DNA from: Malus domestica
Lineage: Eukaryota; Streptophyta; Magnoliopsida; Rosales; Rosaceae
Assembly (NCBI RefSeq): GCF_042453785.1
Contig: NC_091677.1
Coordinates: forward strand, 32,471,001 to 32,535,000
Direction: 5' to 3'
Length of the DNA stretch: 64,000 nt
Below, one piece after another: positions 10,328 through 21,779 of this stretch. Under the pieces are notes generated by a model. The model was not told where the DNA came from. It ran no database searches and was given only the letters and a program-made list of their open reading frames with translations. Every line of letters begins with the position of its first letter. The stretch's first letter is position 1. A program made the translations under genes and the position numbers.

Positions 10328-11865
10328 AAGTGTGTGAAAGATAAAATGTGTGTGGATAGATCCACCTTGTGTTGGGAAGCCATGAAAAGTGGAGGAATCC
10401 AACGATGGGTTTTTGACATATTGCATGCTCACGAGACCTTGAGCATAAACAATGAACTAGTGAATTTCCCAAGAAAAGGGGATAAAAAAAAAACCGAAAA
10501 TGAAAAATTAAAGTTACTTTTTAAGTTTTCAAATTTGGACTCAATTTTCTAATGAAAATTGAAAACAATTTTATACAAAAATGAGAACTACAATAGTTAC
10601 ATGTTGTTGCCTATATTTAACTGACAAGGAGAGGGGGCCGGCGGCACAGAGAGAAAAGAGAGAGATGTGTTTGTAGGGTTGTGTAGAGAAATGTGTTACT
10701 TCCCCTTTCGCAGTACCTCTATTTATAGTAATAAGAATAATTAGAATCCAATCAAATTTAGGATTTACACAATCACACTTAAACTAGAAGTTAACAACAT
10801 ACCAAACATATTTTAATTTTCACTGACTTGATCATACCATTTGCAACGTAAACGAACATGAAGATTGAACGTTTTAGCAATAATAATAGATAACAAATGA
10901 AAACTACATTCCATCATTTAATTTATGAGATTTTGCTAAAAATTAGAGTTCGATCACTAGTGTGTGTGTGTGTTTTTAATCTTAACAACTAATTACGACG
11001 ATGCTATTACATTACCATTTGCCACAAAAGCTTTATAAATTTTATTTTTTATTAAATATTGAAGCTATTACAGAATAGGTCAATAATGTATATCAAAATT
11101 ATGCAGGTTAAGCACGCATTGGAAGACCAATTCCCCACCACCAAGCATCCAACCACTAGAGTTTTCTTGAAGATGTACATCATAATTCACTACTTAATTG
11201 CACATTCTTCCACTAAGTTAGTGACTCCTTTCTTTATTCTCATGCTTCATTGCTTTAGTTTTAATAACATAAACATGTTGCATATATGTCAAGATAATTT
11301 AAGATCCGATGTAAAGTTTTTATGGCCAATCTAATGAAGCATATCCACTCCATTATTATTTCCCTAACTTCATATATAGAAGTCAACCGAAAAGAATTTA
11401 TCTTTCGTGTCTTCTAAACTTCAAATTCGAATACGAACCTTTCGCTTTTGTGAGTTGTAGCATAGGCTTTCCACATTATCCCCTACTATATTCAAGCGAT
11501 TCACCGGTATTATCTTAATCGAATATTTACTTACAACCAACGACTTGAAATGAACGCTTATGATTCTCATTTATGTGTTTATTAACAATCAAAGAATGAA
11601 AAGCCAAGGTATGAATTTACGTACGGGAGTTGTTTAATCTCGTACTCAATCGTTTATACTCTCATTCCTTCTCATAATAAATAAACATTTTCTAATTGGA
11701 ATCGATGAAATTAATACAAAACTACCTTCCTTGGCCATGGGCATCGAGTGCGACGACTTAGAGCCTCAAATCGAGGGGGCCCAAAAAAGTATGTTGTTTG
11801 AAGGATAATATAATTAAATAAAAAACAATTGTGATTAAAATTGATGAATTGTTCTTTGATTTAAG
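10328..11865. other. Intergenic DNA without recognisable genes
   Basis: AT-rich. It holds a purine-rich GAGAGAAAAGAGAGAGATG tract at about 10649-10668, a short GT microsatellite near 10960, and a GGCATCGAGTGCGACGACTT phrase near 11740 followed by AATCGAGGGGGCCCAA that may be a transposon relic. The 72-91 residue frames inside it lack any recognisable motif. Confidence 0.35.
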
Positions 11866-11869
11866 GTAT

Positions 11870-12015
11870 ACCAAGTTACTACAATATATTACATGGAGAG
11901 TAACATGATTGAAATTGAATCATGTTTCTCAATAACGATAATCTGGAAATGGATTGTTATTCACCAATTAATACAAAATAAAAATATTGTAATGAAAAAA
12001 TTGTAGTAACTTATT
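11870..12015. repeat. Short inverted-repeat (MITE-like) element
   Basis: AAGTTACTACAATATATTAC at the left is mirrored by AATATTGTAATG and AATTGTAGTAACTT at the right, enclosing about 100 bp of AT-rich DNA. It abuts the LTR-like block that follows. Confidence 0.5.
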
Positions 12016-12019
12016 TTAA

Positions 12020-12790
12020 CAAAGGGTCATTTCTGACTCTGATCGGCCTAAAGGAACACAAGCCCAAGGGGGCATGGGCCCAAAGGAAATTCAAGGTCCA
12101 ATGAACATGGAAAGATAAGGCCGAGCGCTTTTAAGGAGCCCATGGCCTCCTAACATCTTTTTAACAATCAAGCCGAGCGCTTCTTCATAAAGCGTCTTCC
12201 GAGCACTAGAGGGCAAGTTGGATACTGACAAATTTAAGGCACGGGCTCTCAGAAATAAAAGGGGCAGGTCTAGTCATACATTAATTTCAGGCCACGTGAC
12301 GGCCAGGCAAAGGAACAAATGCCTATGAAGAGACATAAAGGCTACCATGTAGGACACTCAGGTGCCAGTTCCTACCAACGCCAGGGCCGAGCAAGGCTCT
12401 CGGCCGCTTCATCTCAAGAATGGACACAAGTGGACTCGTGCGAAGGCACATTGTTGCCATGTGTTGGCCAAGAAGATGAGGGACAATTGGCAGGTCTAAT
12501 ATGTGCGTTCAACGCATTAAATGCAAAGGAAGTGATAGGTTCGAGCAAAAAGATTGAAGACTAAAAAAATTGCCTATATAAGAAAGACAATGACCCCTTA
12601 CAGAGGGTCAGACGAATTGAGAGAGAAATTGTACAATTTTGGCCTAGTGCTACTTGTAACTTGTGTTCTCAGTTTCTATAAGAAACTCAATGAACGTAGC
12701 TAATTTTAAGGGGTGAACAACTTAAATTCTGTATCTAATATCCTTGTTTGCAAAGCCCAAGTACATGAAGGACAAACACTTTGACCAATT
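12020..12790 (+). mobile_element. Probable solo LTR or LTR fragment, gypsy-type (fossil)
   Basis: A block of higher G+C than its surroundings, with a plant LTR-like layout: a GCC-rich upstream part with repeated GCCGAGCGCTT, a TATA-like GCCTATATAAGAAAG at about 12570, a pyrimidine/GT stretch ending CTTGTAACTTGTG, then AATGAACGTAGC. No partner LTR, primer-binding site or coding domain was found nearby. The ends are uncertain. Confidence 0.4.
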
Positions 12791-13289
12791 CAACATTTGT
12801 TAGCGAGCGTTAACAACTTATAATACATAAAAGAATTACATATATTTAATCATATTTCATCAGTTAGTACACATTTTCAAAGTAATAATGTATGTGAGCT
12901 CCTTTTATTCGCACCTTAAATCACTCACATCCAAAATGCAATGAAGTGCGTTCAATTATCTTAGTCAAAATAATAAGTAATTGAATAAATGAACATCTCC
13001 TAATGTCTCATCGAAAATTTCTCTTGTTAGTATGGCTCAACCACTCCGTCTTTGTGTGGTGGGTTTATTCTTGTTACCCAAACTTAAAAATTAGGAGAGA
13101 AAAAAAGAAAATCGTATTATTAGGGCTAGAAGAACGCAACCACTTATTTGGGCCACCATGTTCATGCGATATGATTGTTTCAATCATTTACCTTACTTGT
13201 GATTTCAAAGTTACGTAACACTCATTGTTATAAATGTTTTAACTGTACCACTTAATTTCAATTATTTATTTTCTATACTACTTAATTTA

Positions 13290-13480
13290 TGTGGTTAAGA
13301 TAGTTTGGACATGTGAACTGAAGATCTCCAGATGCTCCGGTTAGAAAATGCGATTATGAGACATACTCTCAGCAAAAAGATAGAGAAAAACCTAGAAAAC
13401 TTATAAAAGTACTTTAAGAAAAGACACAAAATATTTGAAGTTAATAAAAAATTTGTCGTAAAATCAAGCATAGTAATATT
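13290..13480 (+). repeat. LINE tail fragment
   Basis: The plus-strand translation gives FGHVN, SPDAPVRKCDYET and a lysine-rich tail like the C-terminus of plant LINE ORF2 (the consensus has WFGHV...DAPVRR). Stops intervene, so it is a dead 5'-truncated copy. The parent family seems to be that of the fragment at 575-780. Between 12800 and 13290 there is only AT-rich intergenic DNA. Confidence 0.6.
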
Positions 13481-13543
13481 CTAGAATTCATTAAGCTGCA
13501 CTGTTACGTAGCAAAGTGTTATCATGTGCTTTAGCGGTTTTAG

Positions 13544-13887
13544 TTGACCAAATTCAAAAAAGAAAAACATTTGAACGCGATGTTACCAACTGTAGAGTTT
13601 GGGTCCGAGTCCAAGCACCGAGTACTTGACATTTGACCAAAACCCCAGCACAGCACAAAACAGCTAGGCCAATCATCTACCGACTCAAATACAAATTATA
13701 AAAGGACAAGTGTAGACTGGACCCACACCCCATTCCCCCCACCCAATACACACCCACCACCTGTCCCCTTCCTACATTTGAATCTTTCAATTCAACGGTC
13801 AACATTCAAAGACGCAAGCAAACATTCATTGCATATTCCCACTTTGCCTTTTGAGTTTTGACCCCGCGTTGCGTAGACAATATATAA
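13544..13887 (+). promoter_or_regulatory. Promoter of the U-box gene: W-box cluster and TATA box
   Basis: TTGAC cores occur at 13544 (TTGACC), 13626, 13633 (TTGACC), 13797 (inverted, GGTCAA) and 13858 (TTGACC). A TATATAAG box lies at 13881, about 120 bp before the start codon. W-boxes bind WRKY factors, and the PUB20/22 group of U-box ligases is known to be induced by immune elicitors. The clustering therefore supports defence-type induction here, by inference. Confidence 0.55.
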
Positions 13888-14001
13888 GCTCATCGTGCTC
13901 CCCACATTTCTCACAACCAGAAACAACACAAATACTCAAAGCAAAATCCCTCATCGATTTCTAATTTATTCTTTTTGTACTTCGATTCAAAGCAACGAAC
14001 A

Positions 14002-15342
14002 ATGATCTTATCTTGGGGAAGAAGAAGGGCTGGACGTAAAGCCGACAACAAGAAACAATTTTGTAATTTGGACATGGACGTGGAGGAGATCGCGATTCCG
14101 ACGCATTTCCGGTGCCCGATTTCCCTCGAGTTGATGAAAGATCCGGTGACGCTTTCGACGGGAATGACGTACGACAGGTCGAGCATTGAGATGTGGATCG
14201 AGACCGGCAACAGTACGTGTCCGGTGACTAATCAGGAACTAGTGAGTTTTGACCAGATTCCGAACCATGCACTGCGTCGGATGATCCAGGATTGGTGTGT
14301 GGAGAACAGGTCTAATGGCATCGAGCGGATTCCAACGCCGCGAATCCCCGTGACTCCCTATGAGGTTTTGAGGATCCGCGAGAGAGTTGCGGGGGCGGCA
14401 AGGCGTTTGGATGAGAAGAAGTGTCATGAACTGGTGGGGAAGATTAAAGCGTGGGGCAAGGAAAGCGAGCGGAACAAGAAGTGTATGGCCGAGAACGGAA
14501 TTGGCAGCTGCTTATCCGCTGTGTTCGAGTCCTTTGCCGACCGTTCAATGGACGAACATGTTGAGATATTGGTGGAAATTTTATCAGTGCTGCCGTGGGT
14601 TTTTCCATTGAGTGAAGAAGGCCAAACAAAGCTTGGATCTTCAGGGTGTTTGCGATCTTTTGTGTCGTTTTTGGAGGGGAAAGATCTAACAGCACGGCAA
14701 AACGCAGTTTTGATACTTAGAAAGTTGTTTTCTTTGGATCAAAAATATGTGGATGCTTTCGGGGCGATTGAAGGAGGTACTGAAGCAATTGTTGGGATCA
14801 TTCGACAACCTATTTGTCCTCAAGCGACTAAGGCTGCTCTAGCTTGTGTTCTTTTCATGATTTCATCACCGCCATCCGTGCAAACCAGTGACGAAATCAG
14901 ATCAAGATTTGTGGAATTGGGTTTGGTTTCTTTGCTGCTGGAAATTCTTGTTGAGGCAGAGAAAAGCGTTTCGGAGAGAGCTTTGGGTGTTTTGGAGGTT
15001 CTTTGCGACTGCAAACAAGGGAGGGAAAAGGCCCTTGAGAATGCTCTCACAATGCCTCTTTTGGTCAAGAAGATTTTGAGGATTTCAGAGTTGGGGACGG
15101 AGTTTTCGGTGTCTATAATCTGGAAGCTGTGCAGGATTGAAACCGAGGAACGCGTTTTGATTGAGGCGCTTCAAGTGGGTGCTTTACAGAAGCTGTTGGT
15201 GGTCTTGCAGGTCGGGGTTTGTGATGGGATCAAGGACAAGATTACTGACTTGTTGAAATTGTTTAATCTGCACATGAGTAAATTGGACTGCGTTGATTCC
15301 TCCGTGGATTTCAAGTACCTGAAGAGGTCATTTTTGAGTTAG
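14002..15342 (+). CDS. U-box/ARM E3 ubiquitin ligase, PUB20/PUB21-like
   Basis: Intronless gene of 446 residues starting [15 protein letters not shown]. The U-box lies at about residues 33-107: [31 protein letters not shown], and the [14 protein letters not shown] helix. The C-terminal two thirds are leucine-rich ARM-like helices (for example [18 protein letters not shown] and [18 protein letters not shown]). Length and layout match plant PUB20-PUB24 proteins, cytosolic ligases that ubiquitinate substrates and dampen immune signalling. PUB21 is the closest I recall because of the basic WGRRRAGRK-type N-terminus. The longer frame to the left begins without an ATG, so I chose the ATG at 14002. 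The next gene is convergent with it, the stops 490 bp apart. Confidence 0.9.
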   Translation: MILSWGRRRAGRKADNKKQFCNLDMDVEEIAIPTHFRCPISLELMKDPVTLSTGMTYDRSSIEMWIETGNSTCPVTNQELVSFDQIPNHALRRMIQDWCVENRSNGIERIPTPRIPVTPYEVLRIRERVAGAARRLDEKKCHELVGKIKAWGKESERNKKCMAENGIGSCLSAVFESFADRSMDEHVEILVEILSVLPWVFPLSEEGQTKLGSSGCLRSFVSFLEGKDLTARQNAVLILRKLFSLDQKYVDAFGAIEGGTEAIVGIIRQPICPQATKAALACVLFMISSPPSVQTSDEIRSRFVELGLVSLLLEILVEAEKSVSERALGVLEVLCDCKQGREKALENALTMPLLVKKILRISELGTEFSVSIIWKLCRIETEERVLIEALQVGALQKLLVVLQVGVCDGIKDKITDLLKLFNLHMSKLDCVDSSVDFKYLKRSFLS

Positions 15343-15831
15343 GGAGAAGAAATTACTTTTCTTGTTCTTTAGATTGTGTTAGAAATTATTTTTTGTACAA
15401 AATAGAGAAATTTGTAAAGCAAGATACCATTCACTTATTCAAATTATACATCAAGTTGAAACCTGGAACAAACATTCATCCTATTCTCTGTGTATTGCTT
15501 TTGGATCTAATTTAGCGTAGCTAAATTGGCTAGAACAATTGCTCCTCATCTGCACACAGGTCCGAATCCTTTTCGTTAAATTGTAATTTAAATTATATTA
15601 GAATATCACTCGAATAAAAAGTACTTGAGACATTCATTCTTGAGAGTGAAGGACTTCATCTCATTCCATTCCAAAACCTCTAACACAACTGAAAATATCT
15701 GATAACATCCGAGCGAGGGGGCAAGGCTAAAACATGAAAGTTTGAACAAATTGTACACAGAAACCCGCAAGGTAGGAATCAACCAGAACGAACATACCAA
15801 ACCCACCATTCCAATCATTTACACCTACTAA
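15343..15831. other. Intergenic gap between two convergent genes
   Basis: About 490 bp shared by the 3' ends of the U-box gene (+) and the TMK kinase gene (-). AT-rich, with AATAAA-like and TTGTAAA-type signals. Opposing untranslated regions may overlap here. Confidence 0.5.
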
Positions 15832-18800
15832 TCATCTCCCATCTGCAGATGTGAAAGACTCGGCAAATCCATACGGGCGTGTAGGGATGCTCGTCTGAGT
15901 GTTATCCAAGCTGGGAAGAAGCGATGAAGAAGAGGATTCCGAATTGCTTCTACCTTCATATGCCTGCCACTTCTTAAGTGCTTGCGGCAACGACATTTCA
16001 AGGTCTATACCATATATGTCTTCGGAACTTTGATCGCTTGGCTTCCAAAGCTCCACCAGAGAAGATAGGACATTCACGATGTGGCCCATGTCAGGCCTCT
16101 GATACGGCTCTCTGGCACAGCAGTGACCTGCTAACTCAGCGACAGTGCTGACACTGGCAAGTGTTTCCTCGTTGAGATCAATTGTGGGATCAATTGCCTT
16201 GCGGAATGAGTCCTTGTTAATGAACATTCTCCGGAACCATGTCACTAAGTGCATGCTCTCCTCAGGCTGGCTGTCGTCAAGTGCCTTTCTCCCCGTGATC
16301 AGCTCCATCAAAATCACTCCAAAACTGAACACATCTACTTTCGTTGTCACACGACCAGTAACTGCAAGTATCGCAAATTTTTTGTTTACAATCAGTGTCA
16401 ATATTGACTACCAACTATTAACCAAAAGTTAAATAGAATTTTCTTTTAAATTAAAAGTAAAACGAACTATGAGAAGGCAAAACGTCTAAGACATTAAAAT
16501 TGTAGAACCACCAGAATAAAGGCAATGATTAGCTTTGTTGTAAAGCTAGGTAAGTGGGATCAGCTGACCTAAAAAGGAAGGAACAAACAGAAAATCAAAA
16601 CTACTAAAGTGGGTTCGGTGAATCGACTGCTTTAAGCTCCAAAAGGCCAAAACCAGCTGGGAACAACTAATATCATGGAGATTTCCAATGAGAACAATCC
16701 AATAGCAAAATATTCTACCATTCTGTTACTACAAACAGCAAGGGAAAATGGCTTTAAAATATTCGGGTTGCTCGAGTGATTTCAGAAACCCTTAGCAATG
16801 ATGTCCGAAAAGGCCAAATACACAGCTGGCAGAGGAGAGAATAAGATGATGCGCAATGATGATTACTGAACATGCAATTTAGTGAAATTTAGAGAATACT
16901 CATCCTTCTGGTGCCTTTCTTTTTCATGTAACCAACCCTATCATTCTGGTGCCTTTCTTTTTCCTGTAACCAACCCACAAACTCCCAAGAAAATCATGAC
17001 TTCGCGTTTCTAATTTGTTTTCGTAAGAATGGCAGTCATGAGAATCCAACCTAAATCTCATAATGGATCACAACAATGGATTACATTTCATAACATGGCA
17101 GAAACGGACTCTATTAAATATTAGTAAGCAATAAAACTTGCTATACTATTTGCCTGACATATCTTCTCACCCCCAATGCATTAAGAACACCAACTAGAAA
17201 TTAAGCATTCTTGTTTGAATTTATTAATCCGACCAAGAGATAAAAAATAAAATAAAGTTGTTGATACATTTGCAGAGCTGCTCCTTGTCCATATTTTCTG
17301 AACCATTCATAATTTTCTGGTAAAAAGTAATGACAAACGTACTTAAAAACGATGATATAGAAATAGAAAAAGGTTCTCTAATTTGGAACCAAAACTTCGG
17401 AGCCAGCAGTGGTAGCTATTTTTTCCCCTTGAACTGGTTTTCTTGAATATTAAAAAAGCCTTAAGGAAATGGAGGCAAAGAACTAAGGTTGCATTCTGGT
17501 TGTGCCATATTATGCAAGCATTTTCTATTCACTTGCAGTATCGGGTACTCAAAGTCTCAAACTGACCTGATATCACTCTCATGTTTTATTTACTATGTTT
17601 TTATTTTCAGTAAACAAAATTGAAAATTTGCCTGATTTTAAAAGAAACTTAGCAAAAATGAAGGAAAAAAAAATCAACAAAAACAAGAATTACCTGCATA
17701 TTCTGGTGCCAAGTATCCAAAAGTCCCTGCAATCCTTGTTTCAATTGAACCTTTGCCCTCTGGAGCAAGCCGTACAAGGCCGAAATCTGCAACCTTAGCT
17801 CTCATATCATCACCAAGAAGAATATTTGAAGGCTTTAAGTCCCTATGTATAAAACTCTGATGGGCCAAACCATGGAGATACTCAACACCCCTTGCTACAT
17901 CTAAGGCAATTGTCAGCCTTCTTGTCCATTCCAGTGGTTTCAGTCCTTCTTCCGGCCAGTTGAAGAGGTGCCTGCTGAGCGTTCCTTGAGGCATATACTC
18001 ATATACAAGAAGCCTTTCATTTCCATCTAAACAATACCCCAGAAGAGCTACGAGATGCCTGTGACGAACCTTTGTCAAAACAGAAATCTCAGACTTAAAT
18101 TCAGAAAGCCCCTTGCCTACTATTACCCCAGCCTCCATTCTCTTAACAGCAATCTTTGTTCCATCGTGCAGTTCCCCTTTATACACTGTCCCAAAACCTC
18201 CTTGTCCCAATATATTTTCTTGACTGAAATTGTTTGTCACGTTCCGGAGCACTTGAATAGAAATCACCATGTTTCCTGCGTCAACCATTTGGATTTCATT
18301 GGACTCACTGCTAGGAAGAGTATGAGCTTCACTTAGTGCACCAACACTAACACTAGAGCCTGCAACTGTGATCTTCATGTTCTCATTATCGGATCCAGAG
18401 TGGCGGGGATGAACTACCATTGCATTCGGGCTCTGAACTCTGCTCAACTGCTTTTGTTTTGTTCTATATACACAGATAAGCAACAGTGCAATTAATAAAA
18501 TCACAAATACACCCCCAATTACAGAGAACACAATGACTCCTATTAGAGTTGAAGATTTCTTTCCATGAGGTCTAGAACTGTTTCCAGAACCTATACTTGT
18601 AGAAGGGTTGGTGGAATTTTGAGACGGTGCACCCCCCACTGAAGTACTCTTTTCGTTCCCTATATCAGGGTTACCAAACATTTTTACAAGCACCTTATCA
18701 TTAAAAGCTGGGGGTTTCCCATAGAGATTATTGTTTGACACATCAAATACAGTGAGTGCAGGCAGCGTGGCAAGCTCCGCCGGAATCGTTCCAGTTAAAT

Positions 18801-20022
18801 TGTTAGCAGCAAGAACTAACCTTTGAAGGGACTTCAATGACGCGATTTCGGGAGAAATCGTTCCATTAAGACCCATTTTCTGAAAATTGAGGACAGTAAT
18901 GTTCCCATTACTACAAGTAACCCCAATCCAATCTGCACATGGATCATTCCCCTTCCAATTCTCTGCAAACTTTTGGGGGTAACCCACTGAACTCGCAATC
19001 GAAAGCAAAGTATTCACTCGTGGATCACATTGACCAGGACTCGGCAAGCAAAAGTTATTAGAACCCTTAACCAAATCTACTGCAACCCCTGAAACAAAAG
19101 CCGGCATTGGTCCTTGAAGCAAATTGTTTGTCAAGTTCACAGCCTCTAGTGACTTAAGGCTCACCAATGACACTGGAACAGGACCAGTAAACATATTATC
19201 TCTCAAACTCAAGCTCCGCAAGTCTGTTAAACCCGAAAAGTCTGGTAATGGACCTGAAAACGCATTCGAATGCAACCAAACCTCCTTCAACAGAGTCATG
19301 TTCTGTAAAACAGCAATGCTTCCACCAAGCTTACCTACACTTTCTTGCCCATTAAGCCACAGAGACTGAATTTGCAACCCAGAAAAGCTCGTGGGCAGGT
19401 CGCCTTCGAGGCCATTGAAGGCCAGGTGCAAGTTAACAAGACTCGGAAACGCATCTCCATTGAAAAAATAGGGTATTTTCCCAGTAATGTTGGCCGAATT
19501 GGCCGAAAAGTTTTGAAGTGAAGATGCATTCTTGAGAGTTTCAGGAATTTCCCAACTCATAAAAGGGTTGTTATCAATCTCAACAGATTGAAGGGAAGTC
19601 ATACCAGTAAAAAAATCACTGGGAATTGAAGTAAACAAATTGTTACTGATCAGTAACACTTGCAGTGAACTTAACCCACTAAGGCTCGGAAGAGGACCTG
19701 AAATTTTGTTCCATTGAAGCTCTAAACGCTCGAGTTCAGTGAGATTTTGGAGGCTAGAAGGAAGCGTACCTTCTATATTAAGGTGACCCAGTTGGATTCG
19801 GGTCACCCTCTTGTCGTCTGAGCAGCCCACATGGGTCCATTGGCAGGGGTCCGGGTCGGACCATCCGACAGATTCAGATGGTTTGAGGGTTTTCTTCAGA
19901 GCCAGCATCACTGCAGCATCGTTGCTTGAACTCGGTTGGGAGTTGGCACCCAGCAAGATTGATGAAAGGCCAGCAAGCAAAATGGTCAAAAACTTAAACC
20001 CAGCATGGGTTTTCTTCTTCAT
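15832..20022 (-). CDS. TMK-type leucine-rich-repeat receptor-like kinase (two exons)
   Basis: Exon 1 is 17694-20022 and exon 2 is 15832-16361. The intron (16362-17693) begins GTAATT and ends TTGCAG on the minus strand and joins in phase to give [10 protein letters not shown]. The product has 952 residues, close to Arabidopsis TMK1 (942). In order: signal peptide ([19 protein letters not shown]), paired-cysteine LRR cap, leucine-rich repeats interrupted by an island region with a second cap ([16 protein letters not shown]), serine-rich juxtamembrane stretch, one transmembrane helix ([20 protein letters not shown]), then a full kinase domain with [32 protein letters not shown] and the activation segment [11 protein letters not shown]. 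TMKs sit in the plasma membrane and relay auxin at the cell surface with ABP1/ABL partners to ROP GTPases and proton pumps. The C-terminal tail is serine-rich. GA microsatellites lie in the 5' leader. It looks functional. Confidence 0.93.
16362..17693 (-). other. Intron of the TMK kinase gene
   Basis: 1332 bp with canonical GT-AG ends on the minus strand. The insertion point, just after the APEYA motif of the activation segment, is a position at which I recall plant TMK genes being interrupted. It contains a short direct duplication of a TTCTGGTGCCTTTCTTTTTC phrase at about 16907-16930 and 16942-16965. No gene inside. Confidence 0.8.
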
Positions 20023-20039
20023 CTTGAAAAACTTTCAGA

Positions 20040-20209
20040 GAGAGAGAGAGAGAGAGATTTAGGAGTTGGGTTTTGTGCAAAGTGTTTGAAGAAGGGTTTG
20101 AAGTGTCAAGAACTTGATTCTTTAGGTATGATCATAAGATTGTAGATAAATGGGGAGATAATACATTTAGCTGAAGGAAAGTTGGAATCTTTGAGTAGGA
20201 GGAAATGAG

Positions 20210-20253
<44 letters not shown>

Positions 20254-20255
20254 CG
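20040..20255. repeat. GA/CT microsatellites in the TMK 5' leader
   Basis: Two GAGA tracts (about 20040-20057 and 20213-20251) lie within 230 bp upstream of the TMK start codon; on the sense (minus) strand they read CTCTCT. Plant promoters and leaders often carry such tracts, which can bind BBR/BPC factors. The function here is inference. Confidence 0.6.
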
Positions 20256-20259
20256 ATGA

Positions 20260-21060
20260 AGGAGGACTGGCTGGCTTGCACATGGGGAGTGAGGACCACA
20301 TGGGGGTGTGGAGTGTTTAGGCTTAAAAAAGAGTAAAATACCGTCACTGACATCACTTTAGCCATTTTGTGGAGGGAGAATTGAACTCTGCAACTAAACA
20401 AAGTTCTGCCAAAAAACAAGAGTAAACGAAGTTAAAAAGTTTGCCGTAAAACTAACTGATAATACAAAAAGTAGTGTAACTTCTTGTAAGGACATACAAG
20501 AGTCTCTAATTCCTCAATGTCAAATTCATATTTTCAATTTCATCATAGGAAGCATTATTTAAGTTTACTATGTGAATAATACATATTGAGTGACGTGAGA
20601 GCACGTAGACGATTGGGCCCAACATGTTAGTTAATGTGTTCTAATATCATATAAGAAGTTGAGATTTTACTGTAATCAGTTGACAATGTAAGCATATGTA
20701 AAGTACCTTAATCAACTGAACTAATCAATATAACAGAGTCAATAAGGCTGGAAATGAGTCATGAATGGAGTGGTCCATGAGTACAGGGAGGGTCAAGTTG
20801 GCATTGGGATATGTATAGAAGGAGTAATATAATAAGTTGCGTATACTTGTATGGTTTGGATCGAATCTCGGAATTTGGAGTATCTCTCTTTATATGATTT
20901 GATTTCTCCCATCTCATGCACATGTTGAGCGCCAGAATATGAAACCATCCAGATAGAGTTTAAGTGAGCAATCCAGAAAAATGCACATGGCATGTTTCCA
21001 TTATTTTGCCTAGCTGTACGGAAAAACATAAAATCATTATATATATATATATATATATAT
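20260..21060. other. Upstream region of the TMK gene and intergenic DNA
   Basis: The likely promoter of the divergently placed TMK gene is followed by AT-rich DNA that ends in an (AT)n tract at about 21040-21062. No further gene or repeat ends recognised. Confidence 0.35.
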
Positions 21061-21068
21061 ATAAGAAG

Positions 21069-21210
21069 TGATGCTATCCACATACTCATTTTACTTCTCA
21101 CATATCTCTTTTAATTTTCAGCTGTCGAATCGAATAAAATAAAAGAGATCAATGATCAAGAAATTAACAAGGGTGTGAGAGATATAAATGGGTTTGTGAA
21201 TAGGATTGTC
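21069..21210. repeat. Diverged Mutator-type MITE copy
   Basis: GTGATGCTATCCACATACTC, then CATTTTACTTCTCACATATC at the left and GGGTGTGAGAGATATAAATGG then GTGAATAGGATTGTCC at the right pair as imperfect inverted arms. It matches the 148-bp MITE at 10171-10318 in layout and sequence. Confidence 0.6.
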
Positions 21211-21624
21211 CTATAAGAAAATGTCGCATTGTCAAACTTTGGTCCAAACTTTGGTCTTAGGTATTTTCTTTGAAGTTAAAAAAACATGTGTAATGTATGA
21301 TTGAGTCAATCAAGATATGTAATGCATGTTGTCCAATATTCTAATAGATAGAGTTAGATTTCCACTTATGCGTCCCGAATTCGAAATTCCCTCATCTCCT
21401 AAATCATTGGAATAGTTTCGAACTCTCCTTCTCCTCTTTAATAATAATAGGTTTTTTTTTTTTTTAGAAAAAGAGAAGATCAGAAAGAGAAATTTTAGCA
21501 AGTGGTATTGATCTTAGTTGGAGAGAAATAATTGATTTTACTGACCTTAGTTTCAATTGACTCTGGCAGCCTAATTATATAAGCATCGTGACACTTGTAA
21601 TATGACTTTTTTTTGTACTTGTTT

Positions 21625-21700
21625 AAAATTTAAGACATTTCACTTACAAGTAAAGAATAATACTATTATATTATAGTACTAATTGACTTCTCGTACCCTG
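21625..21700 (-). repeat. SINE fragment (inverted)
   Basis: CATTTCACTTACAAGTAAAG then AATAATACTATTATATTATAGTAC mirrors the 5' part of the SINE at about 51640. The body is missing. Confidence 0.45.
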
Positions 21701-21779
21701 TTATATAAGCAAGTGGTTGGTTGTCATTTATTTTCCTTCTTGTGAAATCCTTATTTCCATTTAGTTATTATTATTTTAT

